64,000 nt of DNA. Origin: Zhongshania sp. R06B22 (GTDB taxonomy: Bacteria > Pseudomonadota > Gammaproteobacteria > Pseudomonadales > Spongiibacteraceae). The notes beneath the pieces are model-generated. The model was given only the letters and a program-made list of their open reading frames with translations. It was not told where the DNA came from and searched no databases. The stretch covers positions 1 to 64,000 of the forward strand of contig NZ_JBFRYB010000001.1 in assembly GCF_040892595.1 (NCBI RefSeq), given 5' to 3'. Positions 11,140 through 19,885 of this stretch are shown piece by piece (the first letter of the stretch is position 1; each line of letters opens with the position of its first letter). Made by a program: the position numbers and the translations under genes.

Positions 11140-11877
11140 ATGCAAAAACGACTAATAGCCTTGGCCATACTTGCAGCAAGCGCGTCTGTTGCCACTCAGG
11201 CTGATATTGTCGGTGCCACCGCCGGTGCCTATATCTGGAAGCAAAGCTGGGATGGCAATGTTAAAGCAGGCTCAGACAGCATCGATATGAATGATGATCT
11301 TGGCTATGACGATGAAACCGGCAAGAGCTTTTTCGTCGCCCTAGAACACCCTGTACCGCTACTGCCGAATATTCGCCTACAGCGCACCGATCTCGACATC
11401 TCCGAGACAAACCAGCTGTCGCGTACCTTCACATTTGACGGTACCGTCTACACCTCAACTGACACCGTAGACTCAACCACAGACCTAAGCCACACTGACG
11501 CCACCCTGTACTACGAAATTTTGGATAACTGGGTAAACCTAGACGTGGGCATAACAGTACGAGCTTTCGACGGCGAAGTTCGCTTATCAACCACAGGGCG
11601 CGAAGGTTCCGTCGACATTGATGTCCCTGTTCCTATGGCCTACGTCAACGCACGTTTTGACCTTCCGCTGACAGGCTTGTATGCCTCAGCACTGGCTAAC
11701 GTGATCTCCTATGGTGACAATAGCATCAGCGATATCACCTTAGGGCTAGGCTACGAGTTCGGCATTGTTGGCCTTGAATTGGGCTACCGCAACTTCGATG
11801 TCGATCTTGAAGATGACGACGAAGAAGCGAAAGTCACTGTAGATGGTTACTTTTTAGGTGTAGTAATAGACATTTAA
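11140..11877 (+). CDS. outer membrane beta-barrel protein, TIGR04219-like
   Basis: Exported protein of 245 residues with a typical signal peptide (MQKR plus hydrophobic core, ATQA cleavage site near residue 21). The rest has alternating beta-strand character, ends in a hydrophobic strand (VVIDI), and contains an acidic DLEDDDEEAK turn. Layout and motifs such as GATAGAYIW match the TIGR04219 family of outer membrane proteins of unknown function. The ribosome-binding site AGGGAAC precedes the ATG, and a strong terminator follows at 11901. It appears monocistronic. Confidence 0.75.
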   Translation: MQKRLIALAILAASASVATQADIVGATAGAYIWKQSWDGNVKAGSDSIDMNDDLGYDDETGKSFFVALEHPVPLLPNIRLQRTDLDISETNQLSRTFTFDGTVYTSTDTVDSTTDLSHTDATLYYEILDNWVNLDVGITVRAFDGEVRLSTTGREGSVDIDVPVPMAYVNARFDLPLTGLYASALANVISYGDNSISDITLGLGYEFGIVGLELGYRNFDVDLEDDDEEAKVTVDGYFLGVVIDI

Positions 11878-11900
11878 GACCCGCCAAAAAGAAGATCTCA

Positions 11901-11931
11901 AAAAAAGGCGCAATTTATTGCGCCTTTTTTG
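11901..11931 (+). terminator. rho-independent terminator
   Basis: A GGCGCAA / TTGCGCC stem with a TTTA loop is flanked by A6 on the left and T6 on the right. It ends the transcript of the outer membrane protein gene and, because of the flanking A and T runs, could work in both directions. Confidence 0.9.
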
Positions 11932-11989
11932 TTTAAAATTGGTCTACTCATTTACTACTAGTATTATTGCCCAGAAAGCACTCACGAAC

Positions 11990-12712
11990 ATGACAAGCAC
12001 TATTTTAAAAACGCTCCCCCTCATTGGCGGTCTCATGCTTAGCCCCATCGCCTCGGCCTGCGAATGCCTGTGGGAAGGCCCGTTTAAATCGGTCTACGCG
12101 AATACAGACCTCGTTGTGTATGGCGAAGTACGCGCCAGCCAAGGCAATGGCTTCGACTTAGTCGTTGATACTATTTTTCAGGGCAGCGAATATCGGGAAG
12201 AAATTCGAATCTGGGGCAAAAAAGATGATTTATGTCGCCCGGAGGTAAGCGAATTTACCCCGGGCAGTCAGTGGATTATGGCACTTAAACGCATCGACAA
12301 TCCCCCCGCGGATGCCTTCAACCCTTTTAAAGCAAATATCAGCTTTGGCCGCCAAGATGACTTCAGCCTCTCCAGCTGCGGTGTTTATTGGCTTCCGGTA
12401 AAACAACAGCGAGTTTCAGGAAACATTCTCGATGGCTCGCGCTGGCAATACCTCGACACCAAAAAGACGCCGGTCATCATACCGGTGTTTGAAGCGTGGA
12501 TTAAAAACATACTGCCTGACGAAGCCATCGCAGAAGCAGTAAAACCGCAAACTCGCGCGCGCCAATTGCTAAACCAAACAAAAATTCATCTTTGGGAGGA
12601 GCGGCGCAATCCCCTGCCCAGCGCCGATACCATGGACTTTCGCCCGCCAAGCAGGCTAGAAAACATCAAGCTACCGACTAACGCAGATAATGATTCAAAC
12701 GAGGCTGAGTAA
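11990..12712 (+). CDS. secreted protein with N-terminal CxC (TIMP/NTR-like) motif
   Basis: Unrecognised exported protein of 240 residues. From the ATG at 11990 there is a signal peptide with an ASA cleavage site, so the mature protein would begin CEC. An N-terminal Cys-x-Cys followed by ANTDLVVYGEV resembles the start of TIMP/NTR-like domains found in many bacterial secreted proteins; this is a weak resemblance. Other cysteines (DDLC, SSCG) could form disulfides with it. The frame extends upstream into the terminator at 11901, so the earlier start is unlikely. Its 3' end overlaps the Nudix gene by 18 bp, tail to tail. Confidence 0.6.
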   Translation: MTSTILKTLPLIGGLMLSPIASACECLWEGPFKSVYANTDLVVYGEVRASQGNGFDLVVDTIFQGSEYREEIRIWGKKDDLCRPEVSEFTPGSQWIMALKRIDNPPADAFNPFKANISFGRQDDFSLSSCGVYWLPVKQQRVSGNILDGSRWQYLDTKKTPVIIPVFEAWIKNILPDEAIAEAVKPQTRARQLLNQTKIHLWEERRNPLPSADTMDFRPPSRLENIKLPTNADNDSNEAE

Positions 12713-13297
12713 CTCGTCCAACATCTTTAACGACATTCCCCATATACGGCGTTTTCCGAAAAAATAGCATGGCAGTGTTATTGTCAGCTTGCCACTGCCC
12801 CACTCCATCGTCTGACGCTCCTCTGGATCCATTAAAAAGCTTAATGGGATCCACACTGCCTCAGCGACCTCATGATTTGCCTCAATACTTACCGCCGTAT
12901 GCAATCTGAACGCATAGGGTGTCACTACCATGGGCTGTCGACCAGAATGGGGGCGACTCACAATGTCCGACAAGCGACCAATACAATGGCCGGCCTTTTC
13001 TAAATAGATACCGGTTTCTTCCTCGGTCTCACGTATTGCCGTGCGCAGGCCAGTAATATCCCCTCTATCCATTCTGCCGCCGGGAAATGCCATGTGGCCA
13101 GACCAAGGATCACCCTCTCGATCAGCTCTTTTTATCATTAGAACTTCAATTTGGTCATTCAGCTCGCGCAGAATGATTGCAACCGCGGAGCGCTTCACCC
13201 AGCGCCGCCACCATCGTTGCCGAGGCTTAAATTTACCTAGGCGCTCAATAATATGCAGGAGCGCCACCTCTTCTACCGTTTTACCTCTCAATACCAA
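12695..13297 (-). CDS. Nudix hydrolase, CoA-pyrophosphatase (NudL) type
   Basis: Probable Mg2+-dependent hydrolase of CoA or related dinucleotides. The Nudix box is present (GGRMDRGD...RETEEETG), preceded by a NuCoA-like segment (IKRADREGDPWSGHMAFPGG), the pattern of the CoA pyrophosphatase subfamily. It is 200 residues, normal for the family. It converges with the exported protein gene and their 3' ends overlap. Substrate is inferred from the signature only. Confidence 0.85.
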   Translation of the reverse strand: MVLRGKTVEEVALLHIIERLGKFKPRQRWWRRWVKRSAVAIILRELNDQIEVLMIKRADREGDPWSGHMAFPGGRMDRGDITGLRTAIRETEEETGIYLEKAGHCIGRLSDIVSRPHSGRQPMVVTPYAFRLHTAVSIEANHEVAEAVWIPLSFLMDPEERQTMEWGSGKLTITLPCYFFGKRRIWGMSLKMLDELLSLV

Positions 13298-13428
13298 CCC
13301 CTTCAGCCCACGCTAACACCGTATCGACACGCTAGTGCTAACATAAACACGCTAAAAATTATTAATATACTAGCACCGCAAGTCATTAGCTTGACGACAA
13401 TCCCACCCAAACGGCAAAAAGGAAGTTT

Positions 13429-13857
13429 ATGCAGCCAACAAAAACCGATATTGCAAATCGCCACGACCTTGAACTATTACTCAGAGGTTTTTACCAAGAT
13501 GTCTTAACAGACCCTATCATCGGTTTTTACTTTAGTGACGTCATACCCTTTTCGCTGGAACATCACCTGCCGCATGTTATAGATTTTTGGGAGCAACTAC
13601 TTTTTGGCCGAGCCACCTATCAAGGCCAGCTGTTTGAACGCCACCAAAATATCCACCGGCAAGCCAAGCTTAGCCCTCATCATTTCCTCCGCTGGCTGCA
13701 CTTACTAAACACTAATATCGATCGCTATTTTGAAGGCCCATACTGTACAAAAATGAAGGGCCGAGCCAAGCGCATCGCAGACGCTATGGCCTCGGCTCTG
13801 GAACAAAAAACACCCAGCAATACCGCGCTATACGGTGTCCAGTTTTTTACACCCTAA
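13429..13857 (+). CDS. group III truncated hemoglobin
   Basis: Cytosolic 2-on-2 globin of 142 residues. Features of trHb group III are the FYQDVLTDPIIGFYF segment near the N-terminus, HLPHVIDFWEQLLFG with its distal region, and the proximal-histidine helix LSPHHFLRWLHLL. The function of this group is not settled; oxygen, NO or sulfide chemistry has been proposed. An AAGGAAG ribosome-binding site precedes the ATG. No FNR or NsrR-like box was seen in the 130 bp upstream. Confidence 0.9.
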   Translation: MQPTKTDIANRHDLELLLRGFYQDVLTDPIIGFYFSDVIPFSLEHHLPHVIDFWEQLLFGRATYQGQLFERHQNIHRQAKLSPHHFLRWLHLLNTNIDRYFEGPYCTKMKGRAKRIADAMASALEQKTPSNTALYGVQFFTP

Positions 13858-13892
13858 GGCCTAGGCGCTAAGCCTATAGAACCCCAAGCCAG

Positions 13893-15053
13893 CTAGCCCA
13901 AAACGCTACGCAGCCGCGCCACCCCCTCCTCTAAACGCGCAAGCCCAGTGGTATAAGCAAAGCGAACGTGCTGATCCGCCTGATAGCGGCCAAAGTCCTC
14001 GCCGGGCGTAATGGCAATGCCATGATTTTCCAGCAGGTCTAAACAAAACTGCTGACTATTAGTCTTAAACCGCTGAATTCCCGCATACAAATACAAGGCG
14101 CCATCCGGGCAGTGCGGTATCTCAAACCCTAGGTCCCGCAGCGCCGGCAGCAGATAATCACGCCGCGCCGCAAATTCATCTCGACGCCGATTTAACTCCA
14201 CGCGAGTTTCCGGCTCAAACGCGGCCAATGCCGCGTATTGCCCCATGGTAGACATAGATATAAAGAAATTCTGAGCGAGCTTTTCTAAATGCGGCACGGC
14301 CTCTTCCGGAGCAACCAACCAACCTAGACGCCAACCCGTCATACCAAAATATTTTGAAAAACTGTTAATCACAAATGCCTTGTCGGTGATCGATAAAATA
14401 CTGGGCGCGTCTACGCCGTAATTTAAACCGTGATAAATTTCATCCACCACCAAATAACCCTGCTTGCGTTCACACAAGGCGTGAAGGTCTCGCAGCTGCT
14501 CTGCACTCAATATTTCACCGGTCGGGTTTGCTGGCGACGCCACCATAATTCCCCTGGTATTTGGCTGCCAATATTGTTCCGCTTTCTCGGCATTGAGCTG
14601 AAACCGATCCTCTGGCCCCACGGGCACCAGCTGACCTTCGCCCTCAACCAAACGTAGAAAATGACGATTGCAGGGATAGCCCGGGTCGGTCATCAACATG
14701 CCATCACCAGGATTAATTAGTAAGCCCGCCAACAATAGCAAAGCGCCAGATGCACCCGGCGTAATCATTATTCGTTCAGGCGCAATATCCAGGCCGTGCT
14801 CGGTTCGATAAAATCGAGAAATGGCCTGTCGCAACTCAGGGATGCCCGCGGCGGGGGTATAATAGGTTTCTCCTCGGTCTAATGACGCCTTCGCGGCACT
14901 AACAACGGACGCCACCGTGCTAAAGTCTGGCTCGCCCGCTTCCATATGCACAATATCGCGGCCAGCCGCCGCAAGCTGCTTGGCCCGCGTCAATACTTCA
15001 ACCACTCGAAATGGCTCTATATCTGCCAGCCGCCGCGCAAAAGAATTCATCAC
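13893..15053 (-). CDS. class I/II pyridoxal-phosphate aminotransferase
   Basis: Fold-type I aminotransferase of 386 residues, related to the aspartate/alanine-type group. The N-terminal half has GEPDFSTV and YTPAAGIPELR motifs, the middle ASPANPTGEIL and VVDEIYHGL, and the PLP lysine sits in NSFSKYFGMTGWRLGW. The substrate cannot be assigned from sequence alone. It is transcribed away from dksA, with no operon partner. A second ATG directly after the first gives an equally good start. Confidence 0.88.
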   Translation of the reverse strand: MMNSFARRLADIEPFRVVEVLTRAKQLAAAGRDIVHMEAGEPDFSTVASVVSAAKASLDRGETYYTPAAGIPELRQAISRFYRTEHGLDIAPERIMITPGASGALLLLAGLLINPGDGMLMTDPGYPCNRHFLRLVEGEGQLVPVGPEDRFQLNAEKAEQYWQPNTRGIMVASPANPTGEILSAEQLRDLHALCERKQGYLVVDEIYHGLNYGVDAPSILSITDKAFVINSFSKYFGMTGWRLGWLVAPEEAVPHLEKLAQNFFISMSTMGQYAALAAFEPETRVELNRRRDEFAARRDYLLPALRDLGFEIPHCPDGALYLYAGIQRFKTNSQQFCLDLLENHGIAITPGEDFGRYQADQHVRFAYTTGLARLEEGVARLRSVLG

Positions 15054-15258
15054 CTATACTGTACCTGTTAGTCAAAAATGGCAGTGTAGCCGTATCTGCA
15101 AGGCCTTAACATCGCCGCAACTGGTTACTAGAGGCATTTAAGGTGAATTTCGTGTAGCACAAGAGGGACATATCTGGTAGTTTTGCCGATTTGGCGACAC
15201 AGCGTCGTCGCGCATGTCCGCAGTTTGCGGTTAACGGCTTGTACAGAAGGGGCCAGCC

Positions 15259-15696
15259 ATGCCTGCACAGCAGAGTACAACTGACAATTTAAAGACCTTC
15301 GTTCCTTATAAAGAAAAAAAGGGCGAAGAATATATGAACGAGAAACAGAAGGAGCACTTTCGCCAGATTTTGCTTAGCTGGAAAGCTGAGTTAATGGAAG
15401 AAGTTGACCGTACTGTAAGTCACATGAAGGACGAAGCCGCTAACTTCCCTGATCCCGCAGACCGCGCGACCCAGGAAGAGGAGTTTAGTCTTGAGTTGCG
15501 CACCCGTGATCGCGAGCGCAAGTTGATTAAGAAGATTGATTCAACCCTCAATCTGATTGACGAAGACGACTATGGTTTCTGCGACACCTGTGGTGTAGAT
15601 ATCGGCATTAAGCGTCTTGAAGCTAGACCGACTGCCACTTTGTGTATCGACTGCAAGACGCTAGACGAAATCAAAGAGCGCCAGGAACGCGGTTAA
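15259..15696 (+). CDS. dksA: RNA polymerase-binding transcription factor DksA
   Basis: Binds the RNA polymerase secondary channel and works with ppGpp in the stringent response. The protein is 145 residues with the coiled-coil tip motif [12 protein letters not shown] and an intact C4 zinc finger (CDTCG...CIDC), so it is the zinc-dependent canonical form. A GAAGGGG ribosome-binding site precedes the ATG. gluQ follows after a hairpin-bearing 41-bp gap, as in other gammaproteobacteria. Confidence 0.97.
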   Translation: MPAQQSTTDNLKTFVPYKEKKGEEYMNEKQKEHFRQILLSWKAELMEEVDRTVSHMKDEAANFPDPADRATQEEEFSLELRTRDRERKLIKKIDSTLNLIDEDDYGFCDTCGVDIGIKRLEARPTATLCIDCKTLDEIKERQERG

Positions 15697-15700
15697 TTTA

Positions 15701-15723
15701 CATGGGCTGCCCTTAGGCCCATG
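15701..15723 (+). other. hairpin between dksA and gluQ
   Basis: Perfect 7-bp inverted repeat CATGGGC / GCCCATG with a 9-base loop, five bases after the dksA stop codon. There is no T tract, so it is more likely an attenuator or RNA-processing site than a full terminator. Confidence 0.4.
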
Positions 15724-15737
15724 CAAATAGGTTTGCT

Positions 15738-16607
15738 ATGCCAGATCCTCATACCGGCTATATTGGCCGGTTTGCCCCCTCTCCCAGCGGACCATTACAT
15801 CTAGGCTCCCTGCTTACTGCTGTAGCCAGCTATCTAGACGCACGCGCTAATTGCGGGCGATGGTTGTTACGCATCGAAGATATAGACCCACCCCGCGAGC
15901 AAACCGGTGCAGCCAAACTTATTATCGACAGCTTAATCGCCCATGGCCTGCACTGGGACGGCGATATTCTATGGCAAAGCCAGCACAGCGAAAGCTACGA
16001 AGCCGCCCTGACTAGTTTACTGAACCAGCAGCATGCCTACTATTGCAGCTGTTCACGAGCGCAGCTCGCCAAGAGTGATGGCATACACCCAAGTAGCTGC
16101 ATTACGCCTTTTGTTGCCGGCGACGCCGCCATTCGCCTAAAGATTCCGCAAACAGATGCGGTATTTTCAGACCGAGTGCAGGGCAGCCAGCGCTACCTGA
16201 GCGATCAAATAGGCGATCCTGTGCTCAAACGCCGCGATGGTCTCTATGCCTATCAACTAGCCGTCGTGGTGGATGACGCAAGCCAAGATATTAGCGACAT
16301 CGTGCGCGGCGTAGATCTCATAGATGCAACCGCGTGGCAAATACACCTTCAGCACGCCCTATCGCTAGCACCGATTCGCTATCTGCATTTACCGCTTATT
16401 GTTGGCGACGACGGCCACAAACTGAGCAAACAAAGCTTTGCCCCCGCCATCGACGACCAACTTGCCAAGGACAACCTCCGCCGGGTCCTGCGTTATTTAC
16501 AGCAAGCCCCGCCAGCACCGGAGCTTGATATTGCCGGCATACTGCAATGGGCGACCCAGCATTGGCGCGCCGATCACATCCCCACTCAGACCGCACTACC
16601 CCTGTAA
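15738..16607 (+). CDS. gluQ: glutamyl-Q tRNA(Asp) synthetase
   Basis: Truncated GluRS paralog that attaches glutamate to queuosine in the anticodon of tRNA(Asp). The 289-residue protein has the class I motif in APSPSGPLHLGSL, zinc-type cysteines (YYCSCSR...SSC) and the KMSKS variant KLSKQ. The anticodon-binding domain of full GluRS is missing, which is normal for GluQ. Gene order dksA-gluQ-cbrX-cbrA matches Pseudomonas. Confidence 0.95.
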   Translation: MPDPHTGYIGRFAPSPSGPLHLGSLLTAVASYLDARANCGRWLLRIEDIDPPREQTGAAKLIIDSLIAHGLHWDGDILWQSQHSESYEAALTSLLNQQHAYYCSCSRAQLAKSDGIHPSSCITPFVAGDAAIRLKIPQTDAVFSDRVQGSQRYLSDQIGDPVLKRRDGLYAYQLAVVVDDASQDISDIVRGVDLIDATAWQIHLQHALSLAPIRYLHLPLIVGDDGHKLSKQSFAPAIDDQLAKDNLRRVLRYLQQAPPAPELDIAGILQWATQHWRADHIPTQTALPL

Positions 16608-16683
16608 GCTCGGCTTGCAATATTTTGCAGTTTTGCAGCCGCTCCAGTAACATCACTCCGACATTGCACACCTCGCGGCCACC

Positions 16684-16860
16684 ATGCAAATTCACTCGTC
16701 ACTGCTGCTCCTGGCAACTTTTGGCTTTATCTATGCTCCGACCTTAAGTCGCTGGCTAAATGACGCCAGCCCCCTTTGGTATCGCCATCATCTGGTTTGG
16801 CTAGTGATCATTATTTTTATCTTCATCAGTCACTATAAACAGCGCCGCAATGACCCTTAG
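16684..16860 (+). CDS. cbrX: small membrane protein CbrX
   Basis: A 58-codon ORF, easy to miss, between gluQ and cbrA. It encodes two hydrophobic segments (about residues 6-18 and 37-50) around a Trp/His-rich turn, ending with KQRRNDP. Its stop codon lies 10 bp inside cbrA (the cbrA ATG is at 16850), an overlap that implies translational coupling. In Pseudomonas a small ORF called cbrX sits in the same place and is co-transcribed with cbrA. The identity is by position and character; sequence similarity was not tested. Confidence 0.75.
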   Translation: MQIHSSLLLLATFGFIYAPTLSRWLNDASPLWYRHHLVWLVIIIFIFISHYKQRRNDP

Positions 16861-19807
16861 CCTCAACACACTCTTTTTCCTCGGCATAGGCTACATGTCT
16901 CTGCTGTTTGCCATTGCCTACGCCACCGAGCGTCAATTATTGCCGTCGCGCCTAGTCAATCACCCCAGTATCTTCGTTTTATCGCTAGGGGTTTACGCCA
17001 GCGGCTTCGCTGTTTATGGCGCCGTTGGCTTCGCGGAGCGCTACGGTTATAGCTTCCTCAACTACTACATCGGCATTTCAGCCGCACTGATACTATTACC
17101 CATACTACTGGCGCCATTGCATCAGATATGCAGAAGCTACCGCCTAAACTCATTGGCCGACCTATTGAGCTTCCGTTTTCGCAGTTCTTGGGTAGGCTCA
17201 CTAGCCACCTTATTCTTAGCACTTTCAGTTTGGCCTCTACTCGCCATCCAAATAAAAATAGTCTCTGAATCCACCCTAATTTTGAGCGCCGGCGAAGCCT
17301 TGGTCGGTGATAGCGCCAACTTCAAAAACCTAATCGCATTGCTGTTTTGTGTTGTGATAACGGTTTTTACGATTTTATTCGGATCGCGGAACCTACCATC
17401 CAAAGACAGCCACCGAGGCCTAGTTGTCGCCCTGGCATTTGAATCCATTATTAAAATATTCGCCCTCGTCTCAGTCGGCCTTGTCGCCATATATTCGGTA
17501 TTTGGAGGTTTCGGCGGCCTGCAGCAATGGCTAGTCGCCCACCCGGAAATATTGAAAGACCTGAGCACACCGCAATCCGGCGACACCAAAAGACTCATGT
17601 TGATCATGTTCTTCGCTGGGTCTGTTTGTATGCCCCATGTGTTTCATATGCTATTTGCCGAGAACTCCAGTCGCAAAAACCTCGCTACCGCCAGCTGGGG
17701 GCTGCCATTATTTTTGCTGGTTATGAGCCTACCCGTGCTACCCATACTTTGGGCAGGTAAGGCCTCTGGGCTGACCATAACAACAGACTACTTCCCACTC
17801 GGCCTGTCATTAAACATCGACAACATTTGGCTCACTATATTGATCTATCTGGCCGGCTTGTCGGCAGCAGGCGGCGCCATCATTGTCACCACCCTCGCCT
17901 TGGCCTCAATGAGCCTGAACCATTTGGTTTTACCGCTATTTCGCCCCAAAGACCACAATGTAGATATCTATCGCTGGCTATTAACAGCGCGCCAGCTACT
18001 TATCTGCGCGATTATTTTAGTCGGTTTCATTTTTTATGATCTGATTGGCGACGTGCAAAGCCTCACCAATCTCACCATCGCATCGGCCACCGGCTGCCTA
18101 CAATTTCTACCCGGCGTTCTCGCGGTACTGTATTGGCCTCGCGCCAATCGCAACGGCTTTATAAGCGGTCTCACCGCCGGGTTTATCGTATGGGGGATAG
18201 GTTTACTCATCCCCATGTTCAGCGACTACTACCCAGCCTACCTAGAAAGCCTATATATCAACAAGATAAGTAACGATGAGTTCTGGGTTGTGGTAGCCAG
18301 TTTATCGATAGGCATCAATAGCGCACTTTTTATTCTCGTTTCGATGTTTAGCGAAACTTCAGCGGAAGAGCGCAGCGCCGCGGAAGCCTGCACCCTAGAC
18401 GACCTCAACCGCCCCAGCCGCCACGTCCTAAATTTACAAACTGCGGTAGAAATAAAGCAGCGCCTTCAAGATGCATTGGGAGATCACGCCGCCGAGCAAG
18501 AATTTAAGCGTGCACTGGAAGAACTCCACCTTGACGAGCAGGAAACTCGGCCCTATGCCTTACGCCGCATACGCGACAGAATAGAAATCAACCTATCGTC
18601 GCTACTTGGGCCATCCAGTGCTCGACGCGTCATTGATCGCGTGCTGCCTTACACCGACAGTGTTTTAGGTAGCGGTGAAGACATCACTTATATTGAAGAG
18701 CGCCTAGAGCGATATCAAACAAATCTTACCGGTCTAGCGGCCGACCTAGACAGCCTCCGCCGCTACCATCGCCAAACATTAGAGGACCTCCCCATCGGCG
18801 TATGCGCCCTCGGTGGCGACCAAGAAATATTACTGTGGAATATGTCCATGGCCGACATTACCGACATCCAATCCAGCACGGTGACCGGCTCAAGCCTCAA
18901 CGGTTTACCCGAGCCATGGGCAAACTGCCTAATTAATTTCTTAGAAAGCAGTGATCTGCATCGCAGCAAATTTTGCGTTGAAACCGAGCAAGGTTTACGT
19001 TGGCTCAACCTACACCGGACCGAGTCACAGATGTGGGGAAGAGACGAGCTAATTATCGTTGTTGAAGATATCACCGATACCCAGCTACTGGAGCATGAAC
19101 TCACTCACCAGGAACGCCTCGCGTCTATTGGTCGACTCGCCGCCGGTGTTGCCCACGAGATAGGCAACCCTGTCACTGGCATCGCCTGCCTTGCTCAAAA
19201 CCTGCGCTATGAGACAGAAAACCCAGACACTCTCGAAACTGCATCACAAATCGTGAAGCAGACGCAACGAATCAGCAGTATTGTTGGCAGCTTAGTGAAC
19301 TTTGCCCACACCGGCAGGGAAGACCGCGCCCAAGCGAGGGAGGCCGTCAACGTAAGAAATTGTGTCTCTGAGGCCATCCAGTTACTCAGCCTCGATAATG
19401 AAGCTCAACAGATTCACTACAATAACAACTGCCCCACTGACATTGTCGTGAATGGCGACAATCAAAGACTAATGCAGGTCTTTATCAATCTGCTATCGAA
19501 TGCCAGGGATGCCAGCAGCGACAGCGCAATGATCACCATAGAAGCCGAAGAGGATAATGCTGAAGCCCATATTACAGTGACGGATCATGGCACCGGCATC
19601 GATCAAAAGCTTCAGAACAGAATATTTGAGCCGTTTTTTACCACTAAAGACCCAGGTAAAGGCACCGGCTTAGGGCTTGCTCTGGCGTACAACATTATTA
19701 CTGATCTAGGCGGCGATATTAGTATTGAAAGCCCCGTGCCTGAATTCAGCACCCACGGCACCCGGATTCATATCCACCTAGTTTTAAGCCAGCCCCAGCC
19801 AAACTAG
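16850..19807 (+). CDS. cbrA: sensor histidine kinase CbrA with SLC5 transporter domain
   Basis: Inner-membrane sensor of 985 residues for carbon/nitrogen status. The N-terminal half (about 1-500) is a sodium:solute symporter-like domain with around a dozen hydrophobic helices. A STAC/linker region (about 510-620) and a PAS-like segment (about 640-740) follow. The histidine kinase core has the phosphoacceptor His near residue 769 in AAGVAHEIGNPVTG, an N box (NLLSNARDA), and G boxes (DHGTGID, GKGTGLGLALAYNI). In Pseudomonas, CbrA binds histidine and signals to CbrB. The start overlaps cbrX, and cbrB follows 78 bp later. Confidence 0.93.
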   Translation: MTLSLNTLFFLGIGYMSLLFAIAYATERQLLPSRLVNHPSIFVLSLGVYASGFAVYGAVGFAERYGYSFLNYYIGISAALILLPILLAPLHQICRSYRLNSLADLLSFRFRSSWVGSLATLFLALSVWPLLAIQIKIVSESTLILSAGEALVGDSANFKNLIALLFCVVITVFTILFGSRNLPSKDSHRGLVVALAFESIIKIFALVSVGLVAIYSVFGGFGGLQQWLVAHPEILKDLSTPQSGDTKRLMLIMFFAGSVCMPHVFHMLFAENSSRKNLATASWGLPLFLLVMSLPVLPILWAGKASGLTITTDYFPLGLSLNIDNIWLTILIYLAGLSAAGGAIIVTTLALASMSLNHLVLPLFRPKDHNVDIYRWLLTARQLLICAIILVGFIFYDLIGDVQSLTNLTIASATGCLQFLPGVLAVLYWPRANRNGFISGLTAGFIVWGIGLLIPMFSDYYPAYLESLYINKISNDEFWVVVASLSIGINSALFILVSMFSETSAEERSAAEACTLDDLNRPSRHVLNLQTAVEIKQRLQDALGDHAAEQEFKRALEELHLDEQETRPYALRRIRDRIEINLSSLLGPSSARRVIDRVLPYTDSVLGSGEDITYIEERLERYQTNLTGLAADLDSLRRYHRQTLEDLPIGVCALGGDQEILLWNMSMADITDIQSSTVTGSSLNGLPEPWANCLINFLESSDLHRSKFCVETEQGLRWLNLHRTESQMWGRDELIIVVEDITDTQLLEHELTHQERLASIGRLAAGVAHEIGNPVTGIACLAQNLRYETENPDTLETASQIVKQTQRISSIVGSLVNFAHTGREDRAQAREAVNVRNCVSEAIQLLSLDNEAQQIHYNNNCPTDIVVNGDNQRLMQVFINLLSNARDASSDSAMITIEAEEDNAEAHITVTDHGTGIDQKLQNRIFEPFFTTKDPGKGTGLGLALAYNIITDLGGDISIESPVPEFSTHGTRIHIHLVLSQPQPN

Positions 19808-19885
19808 AATTATTTCGCTGATCGCGTTATGTTGTTCGGCTACGCGCCTGTTCGCTAGTGGCCGCAAGAAACCACGGAGAGAATT

